A stretch of 5,487 nucleotides of DNA from a bacterium. Lineage in GTDB: Bacteria > Auribacterota > UBA3054. This document shows positions 1 to 5,487 of the stretch, one piece after another (the first letter of the stretch is position 1; each line of letters begins with the position of its first letter). The stretch is from contig JAFSWV010000211.1 in the NCBI GenBank assembly GCA_017444325.1, positions 1 through 5,487 of the forward strand, written 5' to 3'. The notes below the pieces were generated by a model. That model was not told where the DNA came from and made no database searches. It saw nothing but the letters and a program-made list of their open reading frames with translations. The translations under genes were made by a program, and so were the position numbers.

Positions 1-206
1 CGAGAGGATGGGGATTCGGCAGCTACATGCGTTTCGAAGCGGAGCACGGCGACCTCCAGGAGATGGAGTTCACGCTGTACAAGAACTGGAAGAAGTGCAT
101 CGACACGTCCGTTTCCTACCGCCTGAGAGACAACAACGACCACTCGGTTTACGCCACCTTCTGGCTGACAGCTTACCCGAAGAGCAAACTTAATTTGGGC
201 AACTAA
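1..206 (+). CDS. C-terminal end of an outer-membrane beta-barrel-like protein, possibly LptD (5' partial)
   Basis: The frame is open from the window edge (first whole codon at position 3) to a TAA at 204-206, giving 67 residues. The tail alternates polar and aromatic or hydrophobic residues, as in transmembrane beta-strands: one strand runs through MEFTLYKNW, then CIDTSVSYRLRD, a short polar turn (NNDH), then SVYATFWLTAYPK. This strand, turn, strand layout ending in an (L)TAYPK-like motif resembles the C-terminus of LptD/OstA, the outer-membrane translocon that inserts lipopolysaccharide. That is a resemblance recalled by eye, and other barrel families could end similarly. The final residues are KLNLGN rather than the terminal aromatic usual for many barrels, which also occurs in LptD-type proteins. 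The stop overlaps the next start by one base (TAATG), implying co-transcription and coupled translation with the glycosidase downstream. Coding is well supported by frame and overlap. The family name is tentative. Confidence 0.6.
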   Translation, partial: RGWGFGSYMRFEAEHGDLQEMEFTLYKNWKKCIDTSVSYRLRDNNDHSVYATFWLTAYPKSKLNLGN

Positions 207-1387
207 TGGAAAAGTACCGCGAGCTGGTAAGTTTCCTCTTAGATCGCCACTCCGACATCATACGGCCGGGCGTAGGCGCCATTCCTTACCCCTACCTCAT
301 TCCGGGCGGCTTTTACACGCAGCAGTGGGACTGGGACGCCTATTTCATGGCGAACCACCTCTGCAACAGGCGTGACCCCAAGCCTCAGTATCTGAAGTAC
401 TGGGCGGACAATTTCCTTTCCATCTTCGATCCCAACGAAGACACGCCGGCCTGTGTCAGAGCGGACCAGAAAGTCATCCGTCATCCCTCCCTCATCCTGA
501 AGCCCTTCCTTGCCAGAGGCGCAGCGAGAGCCATGAAGGACAATCATGATTTTGACTGGGGAAGGGAAGTTTTCCCGAAAGTCGAGAGCACGCTCATCCG
601 TTGGGAAAAAGTGAGGTGCGACGAGGGAACGGGCCTCTTCTTCTGGTACGATTCCATGATGTCCGGCGCGGACAACAACCCCGCGGTCGGCGATAGTCCG
701 GAAGACATTAACCAGGTGCTATCCTGCGACGTCAACGCCTACATTTACGCCGAGTACCTGGCGCTTTCCGAAATGGCGGAGCTCTTGGGTTACAAAGACA
801 AGGCTGAACTCTATCAGAAGAAAGCCGAAACGCTGAAAGCCAACATTCTGAAATATCTCTATCACGAAGACGAGAACATGTTCTGGAACAGGAGAAGGGA
901 CGGACAAGTTGTAAGAAGAAACGCTTTCAGTAACTACATTCCCTTAACCTACGGAATCATCGAAGACAAGGAAAAAGGCCGGGCGCTTTTGAAGGATCAT
1001 CTGATGGATAGGAGAATGCTCTCCCGTTACGGCATCAGAAGCCTATCTCAGGACGACCCAGATTACAACAACGAGTGCATGATCGTTCCGTATTCCAACT
1101 GGCAGGGCCCCGTCTGGGTGGTCGCCAATTATCTTCACACTGTCGCGCTCTCTCGCTACGGCCTCCAAGAGGAAGCGAGGGAAGTCACGAAGAGACTGGC
1201 CGACACGCTTTTGAAAGATCTTCATAACTGCGGCAGCTTGCACGAAAATTATTGCGCCGAATGCGGCGGCGGTCTGGCGCCAAACGCCGACATGAACAAA
1301 GGCCGTGAAGGCGGCTTCGTCAGCTGGAACCTTCTCATCGTTGACATGCTGGAAGCAAACTTCCCGGAAACCTTCCCGAAAGCCTGA
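206..1387 (+). CDS. Cytoplasmic trehalase/GH63-like (alpha/alpha)6 glycoside hydrolase (MGH1-like)
   Basis: This 393-residue protein belongs to the six-hairpin glycosidase group (GH37 trehalases, GH63 glucosidases and mannosylglycerate hydrolase-like enzymes), which hydrolyse alpha-glycosidic bonds with inversion. Visible landmarks in order are a GGFYTQQWDWDAYF block at about 34-47 (family WD signature), SGADNNP at 153-159, WQGPVW at 299-304, and LHENY at 345-349 followed by a glycine-rich loop and a FVSWN segment. By analogy with GH63 enzymes, Asp156 (the D of GADN) is the likely general acid and Glu347 the likely general base. Both are present, so the enzyme should be active. The size fits a bare catalytic domain without the extra N-terminal beta domain of larger GH63 members. 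There is no signal peptide, so it probably acts in the cytoplasm on an imported or internal oligosaccharide. The ATG at 206 overlaps the upstream stop; no clear Shine-Dalgarno is seen, so coupled initiation is likely. The sugar specificity cannot be read from sequence: trehalose, mannosylglycerate and glucosyl-oligosaccharides are all possible. Confidence 0.88.
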   Translation: MEKYRELVSFLLDRHSDIIRPGVGAIPYPYLIPGGFYTQQWDWDAYFMANHLCNRRDPKPQYLKYWADNFLSIFDPNEDTPACVRADQKVIRHPSLILKPFLARGAARAMKDNHDFDWGREVFPKVESTLIRWEKVRCDEGTGLFFWYDSMMSGADNNPAVGDSPEDINQVLSCDVNAYIYAEYLALSEMAELLGYKDKAELYQKKAETLKANILKYLYHEDENMFWNRRRDGQVVRRNAFSNYIPLTYGIIEDKEKGRALLKDHLMDRRMLSRYGIRSLSQDDPDYNNECMIVPYSNWQGPVWVVANYLHTVALSRYGLQEEAREVTKRLADTLLKDLHNCGSLHENYCAECGGGLAPNADMNKGREGGFVSWNLLIVDMLEANFPETFPKA

Positions 1388-1390
1388 TTA

Positions 1391-1432
1391 GAAAAGCGTT
1401 TTTTATTTCCTGAGAAGCGTGTTTTTTTGCTA
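1391..1432 (+). repeat. Imperfect 21-bp tandem repeat upstream of the esterase gene
   Basis: Two adjacent copies begin with GAAAAGCGT (1391) and GAGAAGCGT (1412), each followed by a T-rich run. By hand alignment 15 of 21 positions agree, and 8 of the first 9. The 21-bp period is about two helical turns, so both copies face the same side of the DNA, as expected of a pair of regulator half-sites placed just upstream of the -10 element. Chance similarity within AT-rich sequence remains quite possible. Confidence 0.35.
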
Positions 1433-1454
1433 AAATATAGGAAATAAATATAAC
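1427..1454 (+). promoter_or_regulatory. Candidate sigma70-type promoter for the esterase operon
   Basis: TTGCTA at 1427-1432 (4 of 6 to TTGACA) is followed after 16 bp by TATAAC at 1449-1454 (5 of 6 to TATAAT). Transcription would start near 1461, leaving a leader of roughly 15 bases that just contains the ribosome binding site. It lies in the only intergenic gap of the window and would drive the three overlapping genes for the esterase, the MORN-repeat protein and the exported glycosidase. It overlaps the other candidate at 1428-1436, so only one of the two may be real. Confidence 0.4.
1428..1436 (+). promoter_or_regulatory. Candidate extended -10 promoter element (TGCTAAAAT)
   Basis: TG-C-TAAAAT matches the extended -10 form TGnTATAAT with a single mismatch in the hexamer. 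No good -35 hexamer sits 16-18 bp upstream (TCCTGA at 1408-1413 is poor), which is tolerable for an extended -10 promoter. The start site would be near 1443, giving a leader of about 33 bases. It is an alternative to the promoter at 1427-1454. Confidence 0.35.
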
Positions 1455-1464
1455 CATTCAAAAT

Positions 1465-1470
1465 TAAGGA
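1465..1470 (+). promoter_or_regulatory. Ribosome binding site of the SASA esterase gene
   Basis: TAAGGA lies five bases before the ATG at 1476 and is a good Shine-Dalgarno match. It fixes the start: reading upstream in the same frame there is no other start codon before a TAA at 1431. It is the only clear Shine-Dalgarno among the four gene starts visible here, consistent with this gene being first in its transcript. Confidence 0.7.
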
Positions 1471-1475
1471 ACGCT

Positions 1476-3422
1476 ATGCAAGCTCTCTTTGCTTTTCTCG
1501 TTTCCATCGGCGTCGCCCTGGGCGGACAGCCGCTTTCCACTTCCACTGTTTTTTCCGACCACATGGTTTTGCAGCAGGGCAAGCCCGTGGCCGTTTGGGG
1601 CCAGGGCACGAAAGGCTCTACCGTGGAAGTTTCTTTCATGGACCAGACGAAACAGACGACCGTCTCGGATGAAGGCTTGTGGAGAGTCGATCTCGACCCT
1701 ATGCCGGTCGTGAAAGAAAGCCAGACGCTGACGATAAAATCTGATAAAGGCGAAAAGCTCGAATACAAGGACGTATTGGTCGGCGAAGTCTGGCTCTGCT
1801 CCGGGCAAAGCAATATGGAGATGGGCTTGGGCGCCGTGGAGAACGCGGAAGAAGAGATCAAGAACGCCACCGATCCCATGATCAGAGTTTTCGAGCCGAA
1901 GGTCAGGGCGAGGTATCTTGTCGCCACCGATATCGACGCGACTTGGCACCGCTGCTCGCCGGAAGTCGTACGTGAAGGCGCCTTCAACGGTTTCGGCGCC
2001 ATCGCTTATTTCTTCGCGCAGAGATTGAGAGCCGAGCTCGACGTGCCCGTCGGAGTCATCAACAGCTCTTGGGGCGGCACGCCCATCAGAGCTTACATTC
2101 CGCCGGAAATTTTCGACGAGTATCCCGAAGTGAAAGGCAACTCAGAAACTTTCTACAAGGAGAGGAAAGAGTACCTCGACAGGGCAAGGTGGTTCGTGCA
2201 GAATTCCCAGAACTGGATCAATGATCTCAAGGACAAAATGGCTAAGGGCCACAACGAGATCAAGTACCCGCCTTCTTTCCCCGAAGATCCCGGTTCCGGC
2301 GACGCCTGCGTCATCTACAACGCCATGATCGCACCATTGGTTCCCTACACTGTAAGGGGCTTCCTCTGGTACCAGGGCGAATACGAAGTCATTGAGCGCG
2401 CCTGCGCCCGCGCGTATTACTACAAGATGCACGCCCTGGTGGAAGGCTGGCGCAAACTGTGGGGCGAGGAATTGCCCTTCTATTACGTCCAAATAGCCCC
2501 CTGGGCGCACTCGGGGGTGTACCAGAACAGGCCCGACATCATAGACGCCCAAATGAAGGCCCTGGACATTCCCAAGACCGGCATAGCGCTTAGCTACGAC
2601 CTGGTTGACGACCTCGGCGACATCCACCCCAAAAAGAAACGCCAGCTGACGGAAAGACTCTCGAACCTCGCCCTCAAGGAAGTTTACGGCCAGGAGGATC
2701 TGAAGCCCTACAGCCCTGTGATGCAGAAGGTCGTACTTGGCAACGCGGAAGCGAAGGTTTATTTCAGCAACGTTTACGACGGCCTCAAGACTTCCGACGG
2801 CAACGATCCCGATCTTTTCAAAGTCGCCGGACCAGACGGCAAATTTGTGGACGCCGCGGCCGAGATCACCGGCAAGAACGAAGTGACTCTGACGAGCGCC
2901 GAGCTTCCTGAAATTAAGTACGTGAGTTACGGCAGAGGTCTGACGGATCAGCCGAACCTTAGGAACAGCGAAGGTCTGCCTGCCAGCATCTTCACGACTT
3001 ATGATCCCAGAGTGAAAAACCTGGCTTATCATCAGCCGGTGGAAGCGGAAGCTTACCTTGACTGCGACGGCTATTACTTGACGGACGGTCTTACCAACCG
3101 TCACAACGGCTGGGAAAGCTACAAGAAGAACGAAGGCGAAGCGATCGTCAAGATGAAAGAGCCCAAGGAAGCCGACACGGTAGTCATCTATCCCTTCAGC
3201 GACGGCAGCGACTGGCAGCGTTTTGTTGTCAGCATCAAAGGACCTGACGGCGAGTGGAAAGAGGTCGGCAAAAAGGACGATCACAAAGCCACAAAAGAAA
3301 AATACGTCTATAAATTCGACAGACAGGAAGTGAGCGAGATCAAGCTTGAGTGCATCCAGACTCTGAACTGGCAGCGCTCCCGCTTTAACGAAATACAGCT
3401 CTTCGACGGTTATGAGGAATAA
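1476..3422 (+). CDS. Secreted sialate O-acetylesterase-family (SASA) esterase with C-terminal F5/8C-like domain
   Basis: This 648-residue protein is an SGNH-type carbohydrate esterase that should remove O-acetyl groups from sugars outside the cytoplasm. Residues 1-17 form a short hydrophobic signal peptide, likely cut after ALG. The FSDHMVLQQ block (26-34) starts the N-terminal beta-sandwich typical of SASA proteins. The catalytic core has VWLCSGQSNMEM at 105-116 with nucleophile Ser112, NSSWGGTPI at about 196-204, LWYQGE at 297-302, and DIHPKKK at 382-388 with His384 as catalytic base. The usual GESN after WYQ is GEYE here, an unusual change near the active site. Residues about 512-648 form a separate beta-rich domain (NLAYHQPVEAEA, YLTDGLT, WES, then a final FNEIQLFDG) resembling F5/8 type C / CBM32 discoidin folds, probably for glycan binding. 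It is the first gene of a tight three-gene unit and overlaps the next by 11 bases. Family assignment is firm; the actual acetylated substrate (sialic acid or plant xylan-type sugars) is unknown. Confidence 0.93.
   Translation: MQALFAFLVSIGVALGGQPLSTSTVFSDHMVLQQGKPVAVWGQGTKGSTVEVSFMDQTKQTTVSDEGLWRVDLDPMPVVKESQTLTIKSDKGEKLEYKDVLVGEVWLCSGQSNMEMGLGAVENAEEEIKNATDPMIRVFEPKVRARYLVATDIDATWHRCSPEVVREGAFNGFGAIAYFFAQRLRAELDVPVGVINSSWGGTPIRAYIPPEIFDEYPEVKGNSETFYKERKEYLDRARWFVQNSQNWINDLKDKMAKGHNEIKYPPSFPEDPGSGDACVIYNAMIAPLVPYTVRGFLWYQGEYEVIERACARAYYYKMHALVEGWRKLWGEELPFYYVQIAPWAHSGVYQNRPDIIDAQMKALDIPKTGIALSYDLVDDLGDIHPKKKRQLTERLSNLALKEVYGQEDLKPYSPVMQKVVLGNAEAKVYFSNVYDGLKTSDGNDPDLFKVAGPDGKFVDAAAEITGKNEVTLTSAELPEIKYVSYGRGLTDQPNLRNSEGLPASIFTTYDPRVKNLAYHQPVEAEAYLDCDGYYLTDGLTNRHNGWESYKKNEGEAIVKMKEPKEADTVVIYPFSDGSDWQRFVVSIKGPDGEWKEVGKKDDHKATKEKYVYKFDRQEVSEIKLECIQTLNWQRSRFNEIQLFDGYEE
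3009..3419 (+). other. F5/8C (discoidin/CBM32)-like C-terminal domain of the esterase
   Basis: Residues 512-648 of the esterase follow the end of the SASA core. Features that suggest this fold are the opening NLAYHQPVEAEAYL (like NLA-xG-x-A openings), the YLTDGLTNRHNGWES calcium-site-like loop, a middle strand giving VVIYPFSDG, a VSIKGPDGEWKEVG strand pair, and the closing NEIQLFDG strand. Such domains usually anchor the enzyme on galactose-type or other glycans. The domain call rests on motif order only. Confidence 0.65.
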
Positions 3423-4212
3423 GCTCTTTACATTACTTCTTATCGTCTGCTCTCTTGGCGTTTTCGCAGAGAAAGCGCCTAAAAGAGAAGACTTCGACGC
3501 GGCGTCTCTGCTTTTGGAAGCCGAGGCCAAAAAGCCCCAGATGAAAGCGCCCGTGCAGACTGAGATGCGTATGCCGAAACCAACGGCTCCTCCCGAGGGC
3601 GCGGAGGAAGTCTCCGCCAATTATCCCAACGGCAATCTGTTGGTCCACGGCTATACCATAAAGGACAAGAAGGTCGGATACTGGTACTTCTTCCACCCTA
3701 ACACCAGGATCAAAGCCGAAGGCGAGATGAAAGACGATCTTAGATCCGGCTTCTGGGTCTATTACCACGATAACGGCAAGCGTTCCTCGGAAGGCGAGTT
3801 CGATGAGAAAGGCCAGGCGACCGGTGAATGGAAGCGCTATCACAAGGACGGCGCGCTGTCCGGCACGGGTTCCTACGTTAACGGCAAGGAGGAGGGTATC
3901 TGGACCCAGTACGGCACCAACGGATACCTGGCCGCCACGATCTGCTACAAAGGAGGCCTGCAGGAAGGCTCCAGCTACATGTACGCGCCGGACGGCACCA
4001 TAATCTCCAAGGGCAGCTTCAAAAAGGGCGAGCGCTGCGGCATCTGGGAGCTTAGAGACCCCGAGAACGGTTCTGAACTGAAAGGCGAGATGAAAGGCGG
4101 CCTGCGCGTGGGCGACTGGGAAATGAAAGACAACGCCAACAAACTGACGGTCAAATTCAATTACGACGAGAAAGGTCAAATGAAGAGCGCCGTGACGAAC
4201 AAATGGGAATGA
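3412..4212 (+). CDS. Exported MORN_2-type repeat protein (YwqK-like)
   Basis: This 266-residue protein starts with a signal peptide (MRNK, then a hydrophobic stretch, likely cut after VFA at 17-19). Cys13 lacks a proper lipobox (LIVC), so it is more likely periplasmic or secreted than a lipoprotein. A charged linker rich in Lys, Glu and Pro runs to about residue 65. From there the protein is a regular array with a period of about 24 residues, each unit reading roughly G-x-W-x-x-Y-x-x-(D/N)G-x-x-x-x-x-G-x-x-x-x-G-x-x-x-G, as in the MORN_2 family (often annotated as YwqK-type antitoxins, a label that says little about function). Six well-formed units lie at 90-234, with weaker ones at each end. 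No catalytic motif is seen; repeats of this kind are expected to form an elongated beta-sheet for protein or lipid contact. The ATG at 3412 lies inside the esterase gene (11-base overlap) with no Shine-Dalgarno, so it should depend on upstream translation. Its role with the two exported enzymes on either side is not known. Confidence 0.85.
   Translation: MRNKLFTLLLIVCSLGVFAEKAPKREDFDAASLLLEAEAKKPQMKAPVQTEMRMPKPTAPPEGAEEVSANYPNGNLLVHGYTIKDKKVGYWYFFHPNTRIKAEGEMKDDLRSGFWVYYHDNGKRSSEGEFDEKGQATGEWKRYHKDGALSGTGSYVNGKEEGIWTQYGTNGYLAATICYKGGLQEGSSYMYAPDGTIISKGSFKKGERCGIWELRDPENGSELKGEMKGGLRVGDWEMKDNANKLTVKFNYDEKGQMKSAVTNKWE
3679..4113 (+). repeat. Six consecutive ~24-residue MORN_2 repeats within the coding region
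   Basis: Protein-level units occupy residues 90-113, 114-138, 139-162, 163-186, 187-210 and 211-234. Each ends in a glycine and most begin with an aromatic pair such as YWYF, FWVYY or IWTQY. Only the third is 25 long. The DNA copies have diverged, so this is an old protein repeat and not a recent tandem duplication. Confidence 0.75.
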
Positions 4213-5487
4213 TCATGCGCTTTCTTCCGCTCTTACTTTTAATCATCTGGACGGGAACTTCCATGGCAGTTTTCACCAACTACGTCGCCGACACCGAAAA
4301 GGTCGTGAACGGCGAATTTTCCAAAGAGCTTCAGGAAAAATATTACAAGGGCGCCTTCGAGATCGCCAGAAAGAAAATGGAGGAGGGGCAGAACGCTCTG
4401 AAGAACAATCCCCCGAAAAGAGAGATCCTGCCCCGTTTGGCGACAGGCGGCGGTTTCTCGGGCCTTTTCGTCTGGGACACCTGCTTCTGCGTCATGTGGG
4501 CCAAGTATGACATGAGTCTGCCTGTCACCACCTCCCTTGACAATTTCTACAATCTGCAGACCGAGGACGGCGCCATCTGCCGCGAATTTTCTTACGACGG
4601 CAAGCCGGCCTGGAACGGCTGCCACCCCATCTCCTGGAATCCGCCGCTTCTGTCCTGGGCCGAGTGGGAGCTCTATTCCAACGGCAAGACGGATAAAGAG
4701 CGTCTTAAAAAAGTTTATCCGAACTTAAAGAAGTTCTATCTCTTCTGCGAAAAGACTTACCGCCAGCCGGACGGCCTTTACTTCGGCGACGCCCTGGGCT
4801 GCGGCATGGACAACCTTCCCAGAATGCCGGAAAACTGGAAGGACGACATCGAAAACGGCATCAAGTTCAAGCCGGAATACTGGCTTCTGGATGACCAATT
4901 CGGAAAAGCGGTGGCTGGGAATCCGCTTTACTCCTGGAACAAGCAGATGGACTGGATCGACATGAGTTCGCAGATGGCCCTGAACGCTTTGTGCATGAGC
5001 CGCATCGCGGAAGCCATAGAAATTCCCGAGGACGCCAAGGAATTCAAGGAACGCCACGCCGCCCTGAAAAAAGCCATCAACGAGCTTTGCTACGACGAGG
5101 AGAAGGGCTTCTACTTCGACTCCTATAGAGGCAAACCGATTCCGCGCTATCACGTCGGATGTCTCTGGGTGCTCGTTGCCCAGGTTGTTCCGCCCGAACG
5201 TCTGCCCGGCGTCATCAAGGTCCTGATGGACGAAAAGATCTTCAACCGTCCGGTGCCTTTCCCGTGCCTGCCGCCCTGCGAAACTCCCTACGAACCGGAG
5301 ACGGGCTACTGGCTCGGCTCGAACTGGCCCTGCACCACTTACATGGCCCTAAGAGGCCTGAAAGAGAACGGAGCGGTGAAAGAGGCGAAGTATTTCGCCA
5401 AGCGCTATTACAACGCCTGCCTCAATCTCTATCTGAAGACCGGCACGGTCTGGGAGAACATCTCTCCCGAGCAGTGCCTGGAACCGA
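4209..5487 (+). CDS. Exported trehalase/GH63-like (alpha/alpha)6 glycoside hydrolase (3' partial)
   Basis: The frame is open from the ATG at 4209 to the window edge, giving 426 residues. The protein is a second six-hairpin glycosidase, clearly different from the one at 206-1387. It opens with a signal peptide (MIMRF, a leucine/isoleucine run, cleavage likely after SMA at about residue 20), so it acts in the periplasm or outside. Family marks are GGGFSGLFVWDTCF at about 80-93, ISWNPP at 141-146, LGCGMDNLP at 196-204, GYWLGSNWPC at 366-375 and VWENISPE at 414-421. By family analogy Asp201 is the likely general acid and Glu416 the likely base, so the catalytic set is complete and little beyond the C-terminal segment should be missing. 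It has 14 cysteines, high for a bacterial glycosidase. The first ATG overlaps the previous stop (ATGA). A second ATG at 4215 has GGGA six bases upstream and is an equally good start. Substrate is unknown; the operon partner suggests an O-acetylated glycan. Confidence 0.85.
   Translation, partial: MIMRFLPLLLLIIWTGTSMAVFTNYVADTEKVVNGEFSKELQEKYYKGAFEIARKKMEEGQNALKNNPPKREILPRLATGGGFSGLFVWDTCFCVMWAKYDMSLPVTTSLDNFYNLQTEDGAICREFSYDGKPAWNGCHPISWNPPLLSWAEWELYSNGKTDKERLKKVYPNLKKFYLFCEKTYRQPDGLYFGDALGCGMDNLPRMPENWKDDIENGIKFKPEYWLLDDQFGKAVAGNPLYSWNKQMDWIDMSSQMALNALCMSRIAEAIEIPEDAKEFKERHAALKKAINELCYDEEKGFYFDSYRGKPIPRYHVGCLWVLVAQVVPPERLPGVIKVLMDEKIFNRPVPFPCLPPCETPYEPETGYWLGSNWPCTTYMALRGLKENGAVKEAKYFAKRYYNACLNLYLKTGTVWENISPEQCLEP

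Noticed and set aside
8..193. A 61-codon + frame at the left edge
   Set aside because: It is out of frame with the barrel-like reading frame ending at 206, which has the overlapping start of the next gene and a strand-like composition.
1391..1408. Rho-independent terminator after the first glycosidase
   Set aside because: AAAAGCGTTTT could form only a 4-bp all-A:T stem before the T-run, too weak for a hairpin terminator.
1430..2002. Minus-strand frames of 190 and 161 codons
   Set aside because: Both are antisense to the start of the esterase gene and the intergenic promoter, with no recognisable domains.
3412..3453. Lipoprotein signal on the MORN-repeat protein
   Set aside because: Cys13 is preceded by L-I-V, and the position before the Cys should be Gly, Ala or Ser. 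An ordinary signal peptidase I site after VFA fits better.
2142..3620. A 492-codon open frame on the minus strand
   Set aside because: It is the antisense of the SASA esterase, whose + frame has clear catalytic and fold motifs. Its translation shows no family signature and spans two real genes.
3433..4179. A 248-codon minus-strand frame
   Set aside because: It lies opposite the MORN-repeat gene, where the + frame shows a regular 24-residue repeat and a signal peptide. Long antisense frames are common in this moderately GC-rich coding sequence.
1476..5487. A complete sialic acid utilisation locus
   Set aside because: The esterase is of the sialate O-acetylesterase family, but no sialidase, lyase, kinase or transporter is visible, and many SASA proteins act on other acetylated sugars.

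Overview
The window looks like a glycan-processing region from a Gram-negative bacterium. Four of the five genes encode proteins that are exported or in the outer membrane. The mix of a GH63/GH37-like (alpha/alpha)6 glycosidase pair, a sialate O-acetylesterase-type (SASA) esterase with a C-terminal sugar-binding-like domain, and an LptD-like barrel end resembles the PVC group (Lentisphaerota or Verrucomicrobiota). That placement is an impression from gene style, not a demonstrated assignment. All five genes lie on the + strand. The long antisense reading frames are shadows.

Layout: (1) positions 1-206 hold the last 67 codons of a gene whose end looks like outer-membrane beta-strands, possibly LptD. 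(2) Positions 206-1387 encode a leaderless, probably cytoplasmic glycosidase whose start overlaps the preceding stop by one base. (3) Positions 1388-1475 are the only real intergenic gap. It is AT-rich and holds two overlapping promoter candidates, an imperfect 21-bp tandem repeat and a ribosome binding site. (4) Positions 1476-3422 encode a secreted SASA esterase with an F5/8C-like C-terminal domain. (5) Positions 3412-4212 encode an exported protein of about seven 24-residue MORN_2-type repeats. (6) From 4209 to the window edge runs a second glycosidase, exported and cysteine-rich, with its 3' end outside the window.

Genes 4 to 6 overlap each other by 11 and 4 bases and probably form one transcript from the promoter in the gap. 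Genes 1 and 2 probably belong to an earlier transcript. The simplest reading is that the exported esterase removes acetyl groups from a glycan and the exported glycosidase cuts glycosidic bonds in it. The cytoplasmic glycosidase could then act on imported oligosaccharide. The MORN-repeat protein between the two exported enzymes has no assignable role and is the least explained member. No transporter, regulator, sialidase or SusC/SusD pair is visible, so the substrate cannot be named from this window.
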